Assembly: GCA_002792165.1 (NCBI GenBank)
Contig: PFNV01000023.1
Coordinates: forward strand, 1-13,522
Reading direction: 5' to 3'
Length of the DNA stretch: 13,522 bases
Origin: Candidatus Tagabacteria bacterium CG_4_10_14_0_2_um_filter_40_13
GTDB lineage: Bacteria; Patescibacteriota; Minisyncoccia; GCA-002779875
The notes below the pieces were generated by a model. That model saw only the letters and a list, made by a program, of their open reading frames with translations, searched no databases and was not told the origin of the DNA. This document shows, one piece after another, positions 1 to 5,755 of the stretch. Position 1 is the stretch's first letter; each line of letters starts with the position of its first letter. Made by a program: the position numbers and the translations under genes.

Positions 1-266
1 CCCGTCGAAAAAATTTTCCCATTAAATCCTTCTCTAACCAACTTCGGTATTCTGCCAATGTGGTCTAAATGGCCGTGGGTAACCAATAAGGCGTCTATTG
101 TTTTGGGGTCGAAAGGAAAAGGATTGATGTTGCGCCCCTCCATAAACTTCGCGCCCTGAAAAAGACCGCAATCCACCAGCAGTTTTGTCTTCTCTGATTC
201 GAGCAACATACAAGAACCTGTCACCTCTTGCGCTCCTCCGAAAAATGATAGTTTCACCTTGGCCAT
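1..266 (-). CDS. Beta-CASP-type metallo-beta-lactamase, N-terminal part only (cut by window edge)
   Basis: Only the first 88 residues are present; the rest lies beyond base 1. The N-terminus carries GGAQEVTGSCMLLE, typical of metallo-beta-lactamase/beta-CASP RNA-processing nucleases of the YSH1/CPSF-like family (known family feature). The metal-binding motif HGHLDH is at residues 64-69, preceded by a conserved beta strand and VDCGLFQG near 31-38. The likely role is zinc-dependent cytoplasmic RNA cleavage or 5'-3' trimming, but the beta-CASP domain that would prove this is outside the window. ATG at 266 is chosen because an in-frame TGA lies four codons upstream and no other start fits. A TTGAAA-N17-TATAAT promoter ends just upstream, leaving a leader of about 5 nt with no Shine-Dalgarno sequence, so translation is probably leaderless or nearly so. 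Confidence 0.88.
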   Translation of the reverse strand, partial: MAKVKLSFFGGAQEVTGSCMLLESEKTKLLVDCGLFQGAKFMEGRNINPFPFDPKTIDALLVTHGHLDHIGRIPKLVREGFNGKIFST

Positions 267-277
267 AACAGATATTC

Positions 278-306
278 ATTATACCAACAAAAAAAAGCCC
301 TTTCAA
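278..306 (-). promoter_or_regulatory. Sigma70-type promoter for the metallo-beta-lactamase gene
   Basis: On the minus strand, -35 TTGAAA (301-306) and -10 TATAAT (278-283) are separated by exactly 17 nt. The predicted start is near 270-271, about 5 nt before the ATG at 266. The -35 box lies in the loop of the upstream RNA's terminator hairpin and the spacer contains its U-tract, so the two signals overlap physically. Confidence 0.75.
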
Positions 307-323
307 TAAGACGGCTTCTTTTT
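289..323 (-). terminator. Intrinsic terminator of the candidate 6S RNA
   Basis: On the minus strand, AAGCC (313-317) pairs with GGCTT (295-299) around a 13-nt loop, and the stem can extend through A-U pairs between the preceding A-rich stretch (319-323) and the T-run. Eight T residues (289-296) follow. The GC core is short, so termination may be partial, but its position directly after the folded RNA supports the call. Confidence 0.6.
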
Positions 324-449
324 CGGCTGCTTGAACCAAACTTCCAGCTTGATGTAAGGTGGGTGCCCGCAATGCCAGCCCAAGGGCCGACAAGATATAA
401 GGCTCCCATAAAGTACAACTTGATCTAGAAGTTAATCTTCAAACAGCCT
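289..449 (-). ncRNA. ssrS: Candidate 6S RNA (RNA polymerase regulator)
   Basis: About 160 nt are transcribed from a strong promoter and end at an intrinsic terminator, with no convincing reading frame. By eye it folds into one long rod. The closing stem pairs 438-448 with 325-335 (11 bp, one G-U). After a small internal loop, a second stem pairs 425-433 with 339-347 (9 bp, one G-U). Then comes a large central bubble (409-424 opposite 348-359). Above it, 401-408 pairs with 360-367 (7 bp plus an A-A mismatch), and a terminal hairpin pairs 385-391 with 374-380 around a CTTG loop. Closing stem, central bubble and terminal stem are the known architecture of 6S RNA, which mimics open promoter DNA and binds sigma70 RNA polymerase; 160-200 nt is the usual size. 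The segment GGGCACCCACCTT also recalls proteobacterial 6S sequences. It does not look like SRP RNA, as the conserved apical-loop motif is absent. The family call is inference; the fold and signals are seen. Confidence 0.6.
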
Positions 450-455
450 GATTTA

Positions 456-484
456 ATTATACTCCGTTTAATTGGTTCGTTCAA
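456..484 (-). promoter_or_regulatory. Sigma70-type promoter of the candidate 6S RNA
   Basis: On the minus strand, -35 TTGAAC (479-484) and -10 TATAAT (456-461) have a 17-nt spacer. The predicted start, near 449, coincides with the first bases of the RNA's closing stem, which supports both calls. Confidence 0.72.
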
Positions 485-486
485 TC

Positions 487-512
487 GAAATGAAAATAAG
501 AATTTTCATTTC
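487..512. repeat. Perfect 11-bp inverted repeat upstream of the 6S-like promoter
   Basis: GAAATGAAAAT (487-497) and ATTTTCATTTC (502-512) are perfect reverse complements around a 4-nt centre. The element ends 2 bp from the -35 box of the non-coding RNA promoter. No T-tract follows on the minus strand, so it is a poor terminator for ndk. An operator, or a hairpin in a transcript from an upstream promoter, are alternatives. Confidence 0.7.
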
Positions 513-525
513 TCTTTCACTGCCA

Positions 526-553
526 ATTATAGCAAAATTTAAGGCAAACGCAA
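526..553 (-). promoter_or_regulatory. Possible second, upstream promoter for the 6S-like RNA
   Basis: A perfect TATAAT (526-531) has a weak TTGCGT -35 (548-553) with a 16-nt spacer. A transcript from here would start near 519 and carry the inverted repeat as a 5' hairpin before the non-coding RNA. Some 6S genes have tandem promoters (known for E. coli), but the weak -35 makes this tentative. Confidence 0.35.
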
Positions 554-576
554 AATACCGTCAACCAACTTCTAAA

Positions 577-1161
577 TTATTCGTCAACGCCGAATCGTTT
601 ATATTCATGCACCGGCTCATTGCCAAACCATAATTCTATTTCGTGCTTTGCTTCTTCGGGAGTTTCGGAAGCATGAACTAAATTTGAAACCGCGCGTTTT
701 TCCTTGTTTGCTTGAGCCGGCGAGTCAACGGAAAAATCTCCCCTTATAGTACCCATTTCCGCATTAGCGGGAATCGTAGGTCCGACGATTTTCCTAACCA
801 TATCAACGGCATGAACCCCCTGAATTACCGCTTTAACCAAAGGCGCCGATGTCATAAAATCAACCAGCCATTGCCTTACCATTTTCCCCATTTTCAAATC
901 ATCGTTGGTCCCGAAATCCTTAAGCGGATCAAGGCCGTATTTTTCATAGGTAGCGAATGTTTTCTGCCCCAAGCGCCTTATCCATTTTTCGTCTTTAGGA
1001 TAGTGCTCGTCTATTTGTTCTATGGTCGGGTGGAACATTTGAAGAGCCACCACTTTTAAATCTCTCTGCTCAACTCTTCTGATAATTTCGCCTATCAGAC
1101 CTTTTCTTACGCCATCAGGCTTAATCATTAAAAAAGTTTTTTCTTCTTTGAAGTTCGTCAT
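577..1161 (-). CDS. ndk: Nucleoside diphosphate kinase with an internal insertion
   Basis: Transfers the gamma phosphate of ATP to other (d)NDPs in the cytoplasm through a phosphohistidine. The KPDGV nucleotide-binding motif is at residues 14-18 and the catalytic histidine is H163 in NLVHASE, equivalent to the usual NxxHGSD box with Gly replaced by Ala. At 194 residues it is about 45-50 longer than the usual 140-150; the extra sequence lies between HY (53-54) and the conserved DFMTSAPLV segment (101-109), at about residues 55-98, where canonical enzymes have only a short linker. The remaining core is intact, so activity is likely. ATG at 1161 follows AGGA by 4 nt; a promoter ends almost at the start codon. 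The gene is a single-gene unit between the PaaX/Cas2-like gene and the 6S-like RNA. Confidence 0.95.
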   Translation of the reverse strand: MTNFKEEKTFLMIKPDGVRKGLIGEIIRRVEQRDLKVVALQMFHPTIEQIDEHYPKDEKWIRRLGQKTFATYEKYGLDPLKDFGTNDDLKMGKMVRQWLVDFMTSAPLVKAVIQGVHAVDMVRKIVGPTIPANAEMGTIRGDFSVDSPAQANKEKRAVSNLVHASETPEEAKHEIELWFGNEPVHEYKRFGVDE

Positions 1162-1169
1162 ATATTCCT

Positions 1170-1198
1170 ATTTTATAAAATCGTCATCAAGTTGACAA
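1170..1198 (-). promoter_or_regulatory. Promoter of ndk
   Basis: On the minus strand, TTGTCA (1193-1198) and TAAAAT (1170-1175) have a 17-nt spacer; TATAAA (1172-1177) is an alternative -10 with a short 15-nt spacer. Either places the start within a few nt of the ATG at 1161, giving a very short or absent leader. Confidence 0.5.
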
Positions 1199-1279
1199 GC
1201 CAAAAAGTACCCTCCACAAAAGCTACAATAATGTTCTATTGGAACTTGATAAAAGGCATGGAATTTTATAAATCAATCC

Positions 1280-1308
1280 GCGACGGCGACATTCTCTCCG
1301 TCGCTTTT
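1280..1308 (+). terminator. Terminator-like hairpin reading on the plus strand, no gene attached
   Basis: GCGACGG (1280-1286) pairs perfectly with CCGTCGC (1298-1304) around an 11-nt loop, followed by TTTT (1305-1308) on the plus strand. The form is an intrinsic terminator, yet I find no plus-strand gene that it would end. It sits in the 262-nt gap between ndk and the PaaX/Cas2-like gene. It may instead act as a structural barrier. Confidence 0.45.
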
Positions 1309-1360
1309 AATTTTAAAATGAATCTACCGCCAATCCATTATTAATCACGATTACAACTAA

Positions 1361-1386
1361 CAGAATTTCGCGGTCGCGAAATTCTG
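1361..1386. repeat. Perfect 12-bp palindrome downstream of the PaaX/Cas2-like gene
   Basis: CAGAATTTCGCG and CGCGAAATTCTG are exact reverse complements separated by only GT. The right part (1370-1386) recurs in inverted orientation at 2020-2036 upstream of the same gene. As RNA on the minus strand it would form a strong hairpin followed only by TTAGTTG, so it could terminate that gene weakly. Confidence 0.8.
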
Positions 1387-1400
1387 TCATATCTTAAAAA
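1370..1400 (+). repeat. Left inverted repeat flanking the PaaX/Cas2-like gene
   Basis: GCGGTCGCGAAATTCTG (1370-1386) matches 16 of 17 bases of the right copy read on the opposite strand. Weaker similarity continues inward (GTCAT then ATCTT against GTTATAATATCTT), for about 30 nt with a small gap. Both copies point inward with GCGG outermost, like terminal inverted repeats. No target-site duplication is visible. Confidence 0.55.
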
Positions 1401-1423
1401 CGAATCTTAAATTTTCAAAATTT

Positions 1424-1987
1424 CTAATCTAAATTGAATATTTTCTTGAGCCAACTATCATTCTCAATCTTTTCCGCTGTAATATACAAAATATCTCTAC
1501 CTCTGCGAAAATAAGTCTTTAGCATAATTATAACTTCCTCGCAATCATAAGGATAGACCCATACGCTATTTTGAAGTTTCACAAATTCTAAGTTTATCAA
1601 TTCCCTCCTTAATAAATCTCTTACGGCTTTTTTTTCTTCTTTGATATCAAAAATCACAATCCTCCATTTCCCATCCCATCTTTTTGGTTTTTCAATCACT
1701 GCATCTTGAAATTGATATTTTTCCAATCTCTTTCTACCTTTTTCAGTAAGCCGAATAAAATTCTTTCCATTCCTATTCAAAAATTCAATAAGCCCCTGAC
1801 TTTTTAAGCGGCAAATAGCGCTGTTTAAATAGTATCTTGGCTTGTATTTCTTACTACCTTTGAATATATTTAAAGCTTGAATTGCATTAGGCGCCAAAAT
1901 AGCCATACTAACGAAACCGGCGGTGGCTATTGTTTTTAAAACTATTTTAGCTATTTTTACGCTTTTTTCTTTGGTTTTTTCTTGCAT
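1424..1987 (-). CDS. PaaX-like regulator with C-terminal Cas2-like domain
   Basis: Residues 13-40 form a hydrophobic segment (possible membrane anchor or helix). A winged-helix-like part follows (about 52-91, with LNSAICRLKSQGLIEF and RLTEKGRKRLEKY). The C-terminal part (about 105-187) is a Cas2-like ferredoxin fold starting RIVIFDI with D114 at the Cas2 catalytic-Asp position. This arrangement is that of PaaX-family repressors and of a protein group common in Parcubacteria that is often labelled Cas2 (known). No CRISPR repeats, cas1 or other cas genes are nearby, so a role in spacer acquisition is unlikely here; DNA binding and transcriptional control are inferred, the target unknown. ATG at 1987 follows a roughly 19-nt A-rich leader with no Shine-Dalgarno sequence. 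The gene is monocistronic and enclosed by inward-facing inverted repeats; one overlaps its own promoter, which suggests autoregulation or mobility. Confidence 0.8.
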   Translation of the reverse strand: MQEKTKEKSVKIAKIVLKTIATAGFVSMAILAPNAIQALNIFKGSKKYKPRYYLNSAICRLKSQGLIEFLNRNGKNFIRLTEKGRKRLEKYQFQDAVIEKPKRWDGKWRIVIFDIKEEKKAVRDLLRRELINLEFVKLQNSVWVYPYDCEEVIIMLKTYFRRGRDILYITAEKIENDSWLKKIFNLD

Positions 1988-2012
1988 TTTTATTTATTTA
2001 TTTTAAAAAGAT

Positions 2013-2036
2013 ATTATAACAAAATTTCGCGACCGC
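2013..2036 (-). repeat. Right inverted repeat, overlapping the PaaX/Cas2-like gene's promoter
   Basis: GCGGTCGCGAAATTTTG (2036 down to 2020) on the minus strand is the partner of the repeat at 1370-1386, with 16 of 17 bases identical. Similarity continues into the -10 region. It may be an operator site or one end of a small mobile unit. Confidence 0.55.
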
Positions 2037-2041
2037 TACAA
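2013..2041 (-). promoter_or_regulatory. Promoter of the PaaX/Cas2-like gene
   Basis: On the minus strand, TTGTAG (2036-2041) and TATAAT (2013-2018) have a 17-nt spacer. The predicted start is near 2006. The spacer consists almost entirely of the GCGGTCGCGAAATTTTG repeat, so a protein bound there would block RNA polymerase. Confidence 0.65.
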
Positions 2042-2062
2042 AATGTAAAATGAAAATACTTT

Positions 2063-2917
2063 TCAATAAATAAAAATTTGTTCGCCGTCGCTTTTTATTT
2101 TTATCATGCCCGATTCATCTGTCCGCAAAATCGGAATTTGAAATTTATTTAAAATATCCAGAGTTTCCTTATGAGGATGCCCATATTGATTATCTTTGCC
2201 AACGGATATAACTGCATATTCTGGAGCAGAAAAACCAAGCAATACCTCCGATGTGGAAGTTCGCGAACCGTGGTGCCCGACTTTTAAAACATCGGTTTTT
2301 AAATTATGTCCCTCCAGAAAAACGAGATAGCCTTCCAGCGATTTTTCCATATCGCCGGTTAAGAGAAATGAGTTTTTCCCGTAAACCAATCTAATAACCA
2401 GCATGCCGGCGTGGGGATCTAAATTTTCCGGATCTACAACCGGCAACAAAATATCTAAATATAATCCATTATCCAGATTTACTCTCATGTCGCGCCCGGC
2501 AAAAATATCCTGAATATTTTTTTCTTTGACTAAATTTTCAAATTCCTGATAAACCACATTATCCGATTTTGTTCCGGGCTCCATGGCCGAATAAACTTTA
2601 TAGCGCTTCAATACTTCAATCAAACCGCTAATGTGGTCGCTGTCCGGATGACTGGCAATAACCATATCAATCGAACGGTCGTAAAATGGCATAACTTTGG
2701 AAAGCTGATTAAGCGCCGCCTTATTCGGCCCGCCGTCCAGTAAAATTTGATTTCCATTTTCCGCTTGGATAAAAATCGCGTCGCCCTGGCCCACGTCCAA
2801 AAACGCCACCGTTAAACCGCTTCTGCTTTCCGCAAAAACCGCATACCAAACCAAAACCGTAGCGCCCAAAAGAATAATTACGATTAAATATTTGAAATTA
2901 TTTTTTATCCAAAGCAT
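2063..2917 (-). CDS. ComEC/Rec2-type metallo-beta-lactamase protein (detached C-terminal domain)
   Basis: A 284-residue protein with one N-terminal membrane segment (about 9-28), then a metallo-beta-lactamase domain of the ComEC type: FLDVGQGDAIFI (39-50), LLDGG, the metal motif HPDSDH, LLTGDME, KVGHHGS and a final YGHPH. In many bacteria this domain is the C-terminal part of the full-length ComEC DNA-uptake channel and is thought to degrade the non-transported strand (known for the family; still debated). Here it is a separate gene whose start overlaps the channel gene's end by 20 bp, so the two are probably translated together and act as a pair at the outer face of the membrane. ATG at 2917 has no convincing Shine-Dalgarno sequence, as expected for coupled translation. 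It is the last gene of the long run; no strong terminator follows. Confidence 0.9.
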   Translation of the reverse strand: MLWIKNNFKYLIVIILLGATVLVWYAVFAESRSGLTVAFLDVGQGDAIFIQAENGNQILLDGGPNKAALNQLSKVMPFYDRSIDMVIASHPDSDHISGLIEVLKRYKVYSAMEPGTKSDNVVYQEFENLVKEKNIQDIFAGRDMRVNLDNGLYLDILLPVVDPENLDPHAGMLVIRLVYGKNSFLLTGDMEKSLEGYLVFLEGHNLKTDVLKVGHHGSRTSTSEVLLGFSAPEYAVISVGKDNQYGHPHKETLDILNKFQIPILRTDESGMIKIKSDGEQIFIY

Positions 2918-4346
2918 ATTTTTTGTCTTTATTTAACTTGAATAATAATACCGCATAACCAATATAAATAAACAGCGTCAGCCAGAAAGGAATAGAAATG
3001 TTAAATGCTGCGAATGGCAATTTTGAAAACAAAGTTACGACCCAGAGTTCGTAGCTTGAAAATGCGTAGGCGATCCAACCGAAAGGAACGGCCAAAAATC
3101 CAGAAATAAATCCTAAGCCGCCGGCAAGAAATCCGAAAAACATAGTTATCGGCACGAAAAACAAAACAAGAAGATTGACCGGCAGACTGACGACGGAAAA
3201 CATTCCCATTTTATATAAAAGAAAGGGGAATACAAAAATTTGAGTGGAAATCGTCGCCCCGGCAATTTCCCGCAGATGAAATTTTTTGGGAATAAAACTC
3301 AATTTTTTCTCAACGGACGGAGAAAAATAAATCAAAGCCAAGGTGGCTAAAAATGAAAGTTGAAAAGAAGTGTCAAAACGGAGAATTTTGGGATTATGCA
3401 AAATCATCAGAAATCCCGCGACAAGAAGCGCGATTGTAATTTGATAAACCCTGCCCGTTGCCCGCGCCAATAAAGCGAAACCGGCCATAATTGAAGCGCG
3501 AACAACGGTAGCCGAAGCGCCGGCCATCAAAGCGAAAAATAAAATTCCCAAAATGCCGAATCCGATGCCGACAAAAAACGGCAGGCCTTTCAAAGCTTGC
3601 ATTATCACATTTGCGATTATCGTTACATTATAACCGGACAAAACCACGACATGAATAATTCCCGTTCTCCGGAATTCTTCCTGCAAATCTTTGGACATTG
3701 CTTTTTTCCCGCCGATAGTTAGTCCGGCAAGATATCCGGCATCGGGTTCAGGAATAACTTTTGAAAGATTATCGATAAATTTTTCTTTAATACTGAAAAG
3801 CTGGCGCCGTAACCGCGAACCGCCTTTGCCTTGCAGTAATTTTGTTTGAGGATAAATCATCTCAAAATAAATATCGTCTTTTGCAAGATAAGCCGGCCAG
3901 TCAAAATCGGAAAATTTTTCCGGTTTCCGTAAAATTCCGCTCACTTCAACTTTGTCGCCGTAATGAAAAATAGGATAACGACGGCCGGTAAGAAGTATTT
4001 TTGTTTCCGCTTTGTCTGTTTCCAATATCAATCGCGTATAATTTTCTTTTTCATCGGGTTCTTCAATAATTGTTCCTGAAACAACAATTTTTGAACCAAT
4101 TTGCCCTTCAAGCGCGGTTTCCCGCGCATCTTTTATTCCGTAACGCAAGATACCCAAACCCAAAGCAAAGAAAAATAAACCGATAAAAAGAACAAATTTT
4201 TGAAACTTCAGAATATAGAAAAGGCCGAACAATAATAAGCCAAGAAAAATAAACATCGCGGCAAAACTCCAGCCGAAATCATAAAAAGAGCGTATTAATA
4301 CGCCTACAGAAAATCCCAATAATACCGTGATGAGCCATTTGTCCAT
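2898..4346 (-). CDS. comEC: ComEC/Rec2 DNA-uptake channel protein
   Basis: A polytopic membrane protein of 482 residues. N-terminal membrane helices (about 7-70) precede a soluble OB-like DUF4131-type region (about 85-170, with VSGTIIEEPDEKENYTRLI and KVEVSGILRKPEKF). The competence domain follows from about 200, including GLTIGGKKAMS and IHVVVLSGYNVTII, then many helices to the C-terminus. This is the inner-membrane channel that passes single-stranded DNA in natural transformation (known family role). It ends without the metallo-beta-lactamase domain, which is the next gene. ATG at 4346 is chosen; a GTG one codon upstream (4347-4349) is equally possible. A 51-nt gap separates it from the ROK gene. 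That gap has a TTGATT and a poor TATTTG at 17-nt spacing, too weak to claim an internal promoter. Confidence 0.92.
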   Translation of the reverse strand: MDKWLITVLLGFSVGVLIRSFYDFGWSFAAMFIFLGLLLFGLFYILKFQKFVLFIGLFFFALGLGILRYGIKDARETALEGQIGSKIVVSGTIIEEPDEKENYTRLILETDKAETKILLTGRRYPIFHYGDKVEVSGILRKPEKFSDFDWPAYLAKDDIYFEMIYPQTKLLQGKGGSRLRRQLFSIKEKFIDNLSKVIPEPDAGYLAGLTIGGKKAMSKDLQEEFRRTGIIHVVVLSGYNVTIIANVIMQALKGLPFFVGIGFGILGILFFALMAGASATVVRASIMAGFALLARATGRVYQITIALLVAGFLMILHNPKILRFDTSFQLSFLATLALIYFSPSVEKKLSFIPKKFHLREIAGATISTQIFVFPFLLYKMGMFSVVSLPVNLLVLFFVPITMFFGFLAGGLGFISGFLAVPFGWIAYAFSSYELWVVTLFSKLPFAAFNISIPFWLTLFIYIGYAVLLFKLNKDKKYALDKK

Positions 4347-4397
4347 CACAAATAAATTAGCACATAGCGAAAATCAAGTCTAAAGAAAAATATCGTT

Positions 4398-5303
4398 TTA
4401 CTTTCGCCGAAACATTAAACTCGCCGCGCCCAACGCGCCGCCGAAATTGCCGAGTTTTGATTTTACGATTTTGGAAGAAAATTTATCTGCGTATCGGTAA
4501 ATATAATAAACTAATTTTTTGTATGCCGATTGCGGCAGGCTGCTTACTCCTCCGCCGATAACAACAATCTCCGGCTTGGTTCTTTTAATCAAAATGGAAA
4601 TTCCCATTCCCAAATATTTGTAGGCATCTTCTAAAACTTTTTTGGCGATTTTTTCTTTAGAGCGATAAATTTCTTTCACCCCGGCATTTTTTATTTTCCC
4701 GCCCATGGCATAATATCTCCTGACGATATTCTTCCCCGATGCCAAATTTTCCACGCATCCTCTCGCTCCGCAAGCGTCTTTTGGTTCGGATTTGATATTC
4801 GGCTCAACGACAAAATGGCCTATTTCCACCGACATGCGATGTCGGTTACGGCCACGGTTATTTTTGTCTATAAAACCGCCGCCGATTCCCGTCCCCCAAA
4901 TAACTCCCGCGACGCGTTTATAATGCTTGCCCGCGCCAAAATAACTTTCCGCCAAGGCAAAACAGTTCGAATCATTGTCCGCAAATACCTTAAAACCGAT
5001 TTCTTTTTTAATGCCTTTCGCCAGATCAAGGCCGACTAATTGAGTCAATGTTCCTCCGCCAAAAATCAATTTCCCGGATTTTATCATTCCGGGAACGCCG
5101 ATACCAACTCCCTTAATATTAAAATGTTTTTTTTGAGATTCTTTCTTTAAAAAATCGGCGATACTGATAATATCTCTCAATATCTCGTTCTTTTCCCGAT
5201 TAGCTTTTGTTAAAACTTCACGCCTTATCAAAATCCGGCCACTACTCGTCGCCACAACTCCTTTAATTTTCGTAGCGCCTATATCAATGCCTATTGCGTT
5301 CAT
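4398..5303 (-). CDS. ROK-family sugar kinase
   Basis: ATP-dependent sugar kinase of the ROK family, 301 residues, cytoplasmic. The phosphate-binding motif DIGATKIKG is at 7-15, the catalytic aspartate is in ADNDSNC (108-114, D111), the glycine-rich loop WGTGIGGGF is at 136-144, and EIGH (160-163) supplies conserved E and H. The ROK zinc motif normally reads CxCGxxGC; here it is DACGARGC (176-183), so the first cysteine is Asp while C178 and C183 remain. The substrate cannot be decided from motifs: glucose is most common, but N-acetylmannosamine or other hexoses are possible. Its position in the same run as tpiA and pgk fits feeding sugar into glycolysis. The ATG overlaps the stop of the RNase HI gene (ATGA), so translation is probably coupled. 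Confidence 0.9.
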   Translation of the reverse strand: MNAIGIDIGATKIKGVVATSSGRILIRREVLTKANREKNEILRDIISIADFLKKESQKKHFNIKGVGIGVPGMIKSGKLIFGGGTLTQLVGLDLAKGIKKEIGFKVFADNDSNCFALAESYFGAGKHYKRVAGVIWGTGIGGGFIDKNNRGRNRHRMSVEIGHFVVEPNIKSEPKDACGARGCVENLASGKNIVRRYYAMGGKIKNAGVKEIYRSKEKIAKKVLEDAYKYLGMGISILIKRTKPEIVVIGGGVSSLPQSAYKKLVYYIYRYADKFSSKIVKSKLGNFGGALGAASLMFRRK

Positions 5304-5746
5304 AATAATCTTGATTGGGACAATTTATTGTCCAATTCTTCATTAAGAATCCTGTCCGCTTCGGTATTTTTTTCGCGAGGGATTTCGACAAAAGAAATAT
5401 TCCCGAAATCCATTTTGAGATTCCAGATTTTGATAAAAAGAGGGAAAAGTTTTTCCTCTTCTATTTTGTAAAGGCCGCTCAATTGACGCGCCACCAGTTC
5501 GCTGTCCATTCTTATTTCTATATCGATATCCTGAACTTTTTCTTTGCCGAATAATTGTTTCATCTTTCCCAAGGCGAATATCACGGCCTCATATTCAGCC
5601 TCGTTATTGGTGCGGATGCCGATACTTTTCGAATATTTTTTTATCGCGTTTCCTTTCTCATCGCAGATAACGACACCTATTGCCGCCGGTCCGGGATTTC
5701 CCCGCGACCCACCATCGGTATAAACAATAATCTTTTCGGTTTTCAT
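5300..5746 (-). CDS. Ribonuclease HI family protein
   Basis: A 148-residue RNase HI that cleaves the RNA strand of RNA-DNA hybrids in the cytoplasm. All four catalytic acids are visible: D11 in YTDGGSRGNPGP, E49 in NNEAEYEA, D81 in RMDSELV, and D131 in REKNTEADRI. The short form resembles the archaeal/Bacillus YpdQ-type group rather than E. coli RnhA, as it lacks the basic-protrusion hybrid-binding segment; family subtype is inference. It starts 9 nt after the recJ stop and ends overlapping the ROK start by 4 bp. R-loop or primer removal alongside RecJ is a reasonable role. Confidence 0.9.
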   Translation of the reverse strand: MKTEKIIVYTDGGSRGNPGPAAIGVVICDEKGNAIKKYSKSIGIRTNNEAEYEAVIFALGKMKQLFGKEKVQDIDIEIRMDSELVARQLSGLYKIEEEKLFPLFIKIWNLKMDFGNISFVEIPREKNTEADRILNEELDNKLSQSRLL

Positions 5747-5755
5747 AATATTATC

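Noticed and set aside
325..347. SRP RNA instead of 6S RNA
   Set aside because: GGAAG and GCAGCC occur, but not in the conserved SRP apical-loop arrangement; they form the two lower stems of the rod.
34..393. A 119-codon minus-strand open frame across the 6S-like region and the start of the metallo-beta-lactamase gene
   Set aside because: It starts at a TTG inside the folded RNA, overlaps the well-supported metallo-beta-lactamase gene in another frame, and its product resembles nothing and is of low complexity.
1192..1229. Plus-strand TTGACA and TACAAT as a promoter
   Set aside because: The two boxes are 26 nt apart, too far for a sigma70 promoter, and no plus-strand product follows.
1270..1318. 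Minus-strand residues resembling the C-terminus of the ComEC-type metallo-beta-lactamase (I-K-S-D-G-E)
   Set aside because: Only about six residues match, there is no start codon, and a stop lies just upstream; too little to call a gene remnant.
1258..1344. A 28-codon plus-strand open frame after an AAAAGG sequence
   Set aside because: The spacing from AAGG to ATG is only 1 nt, no good promoter lies upstream, and the terminator-like hairpin falls inside the frame.
1424..1987. A CRISPR-Cas locus, suggested by the Cas2-like domain
   Set aside because: There is no direct-repeat array, no cas1 and no effector gene in the window; the N-terminal winged helix fits PaaX-type proteins instead.
4347..4397. 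An internal promoter before comEC
   Set aside because: TTGATT is acceptable but the box at 17-nt spacing is TATTTG, and the extended -10-like TGCTAATTT lacks a -35; read-through from upstream explains expression equally well.
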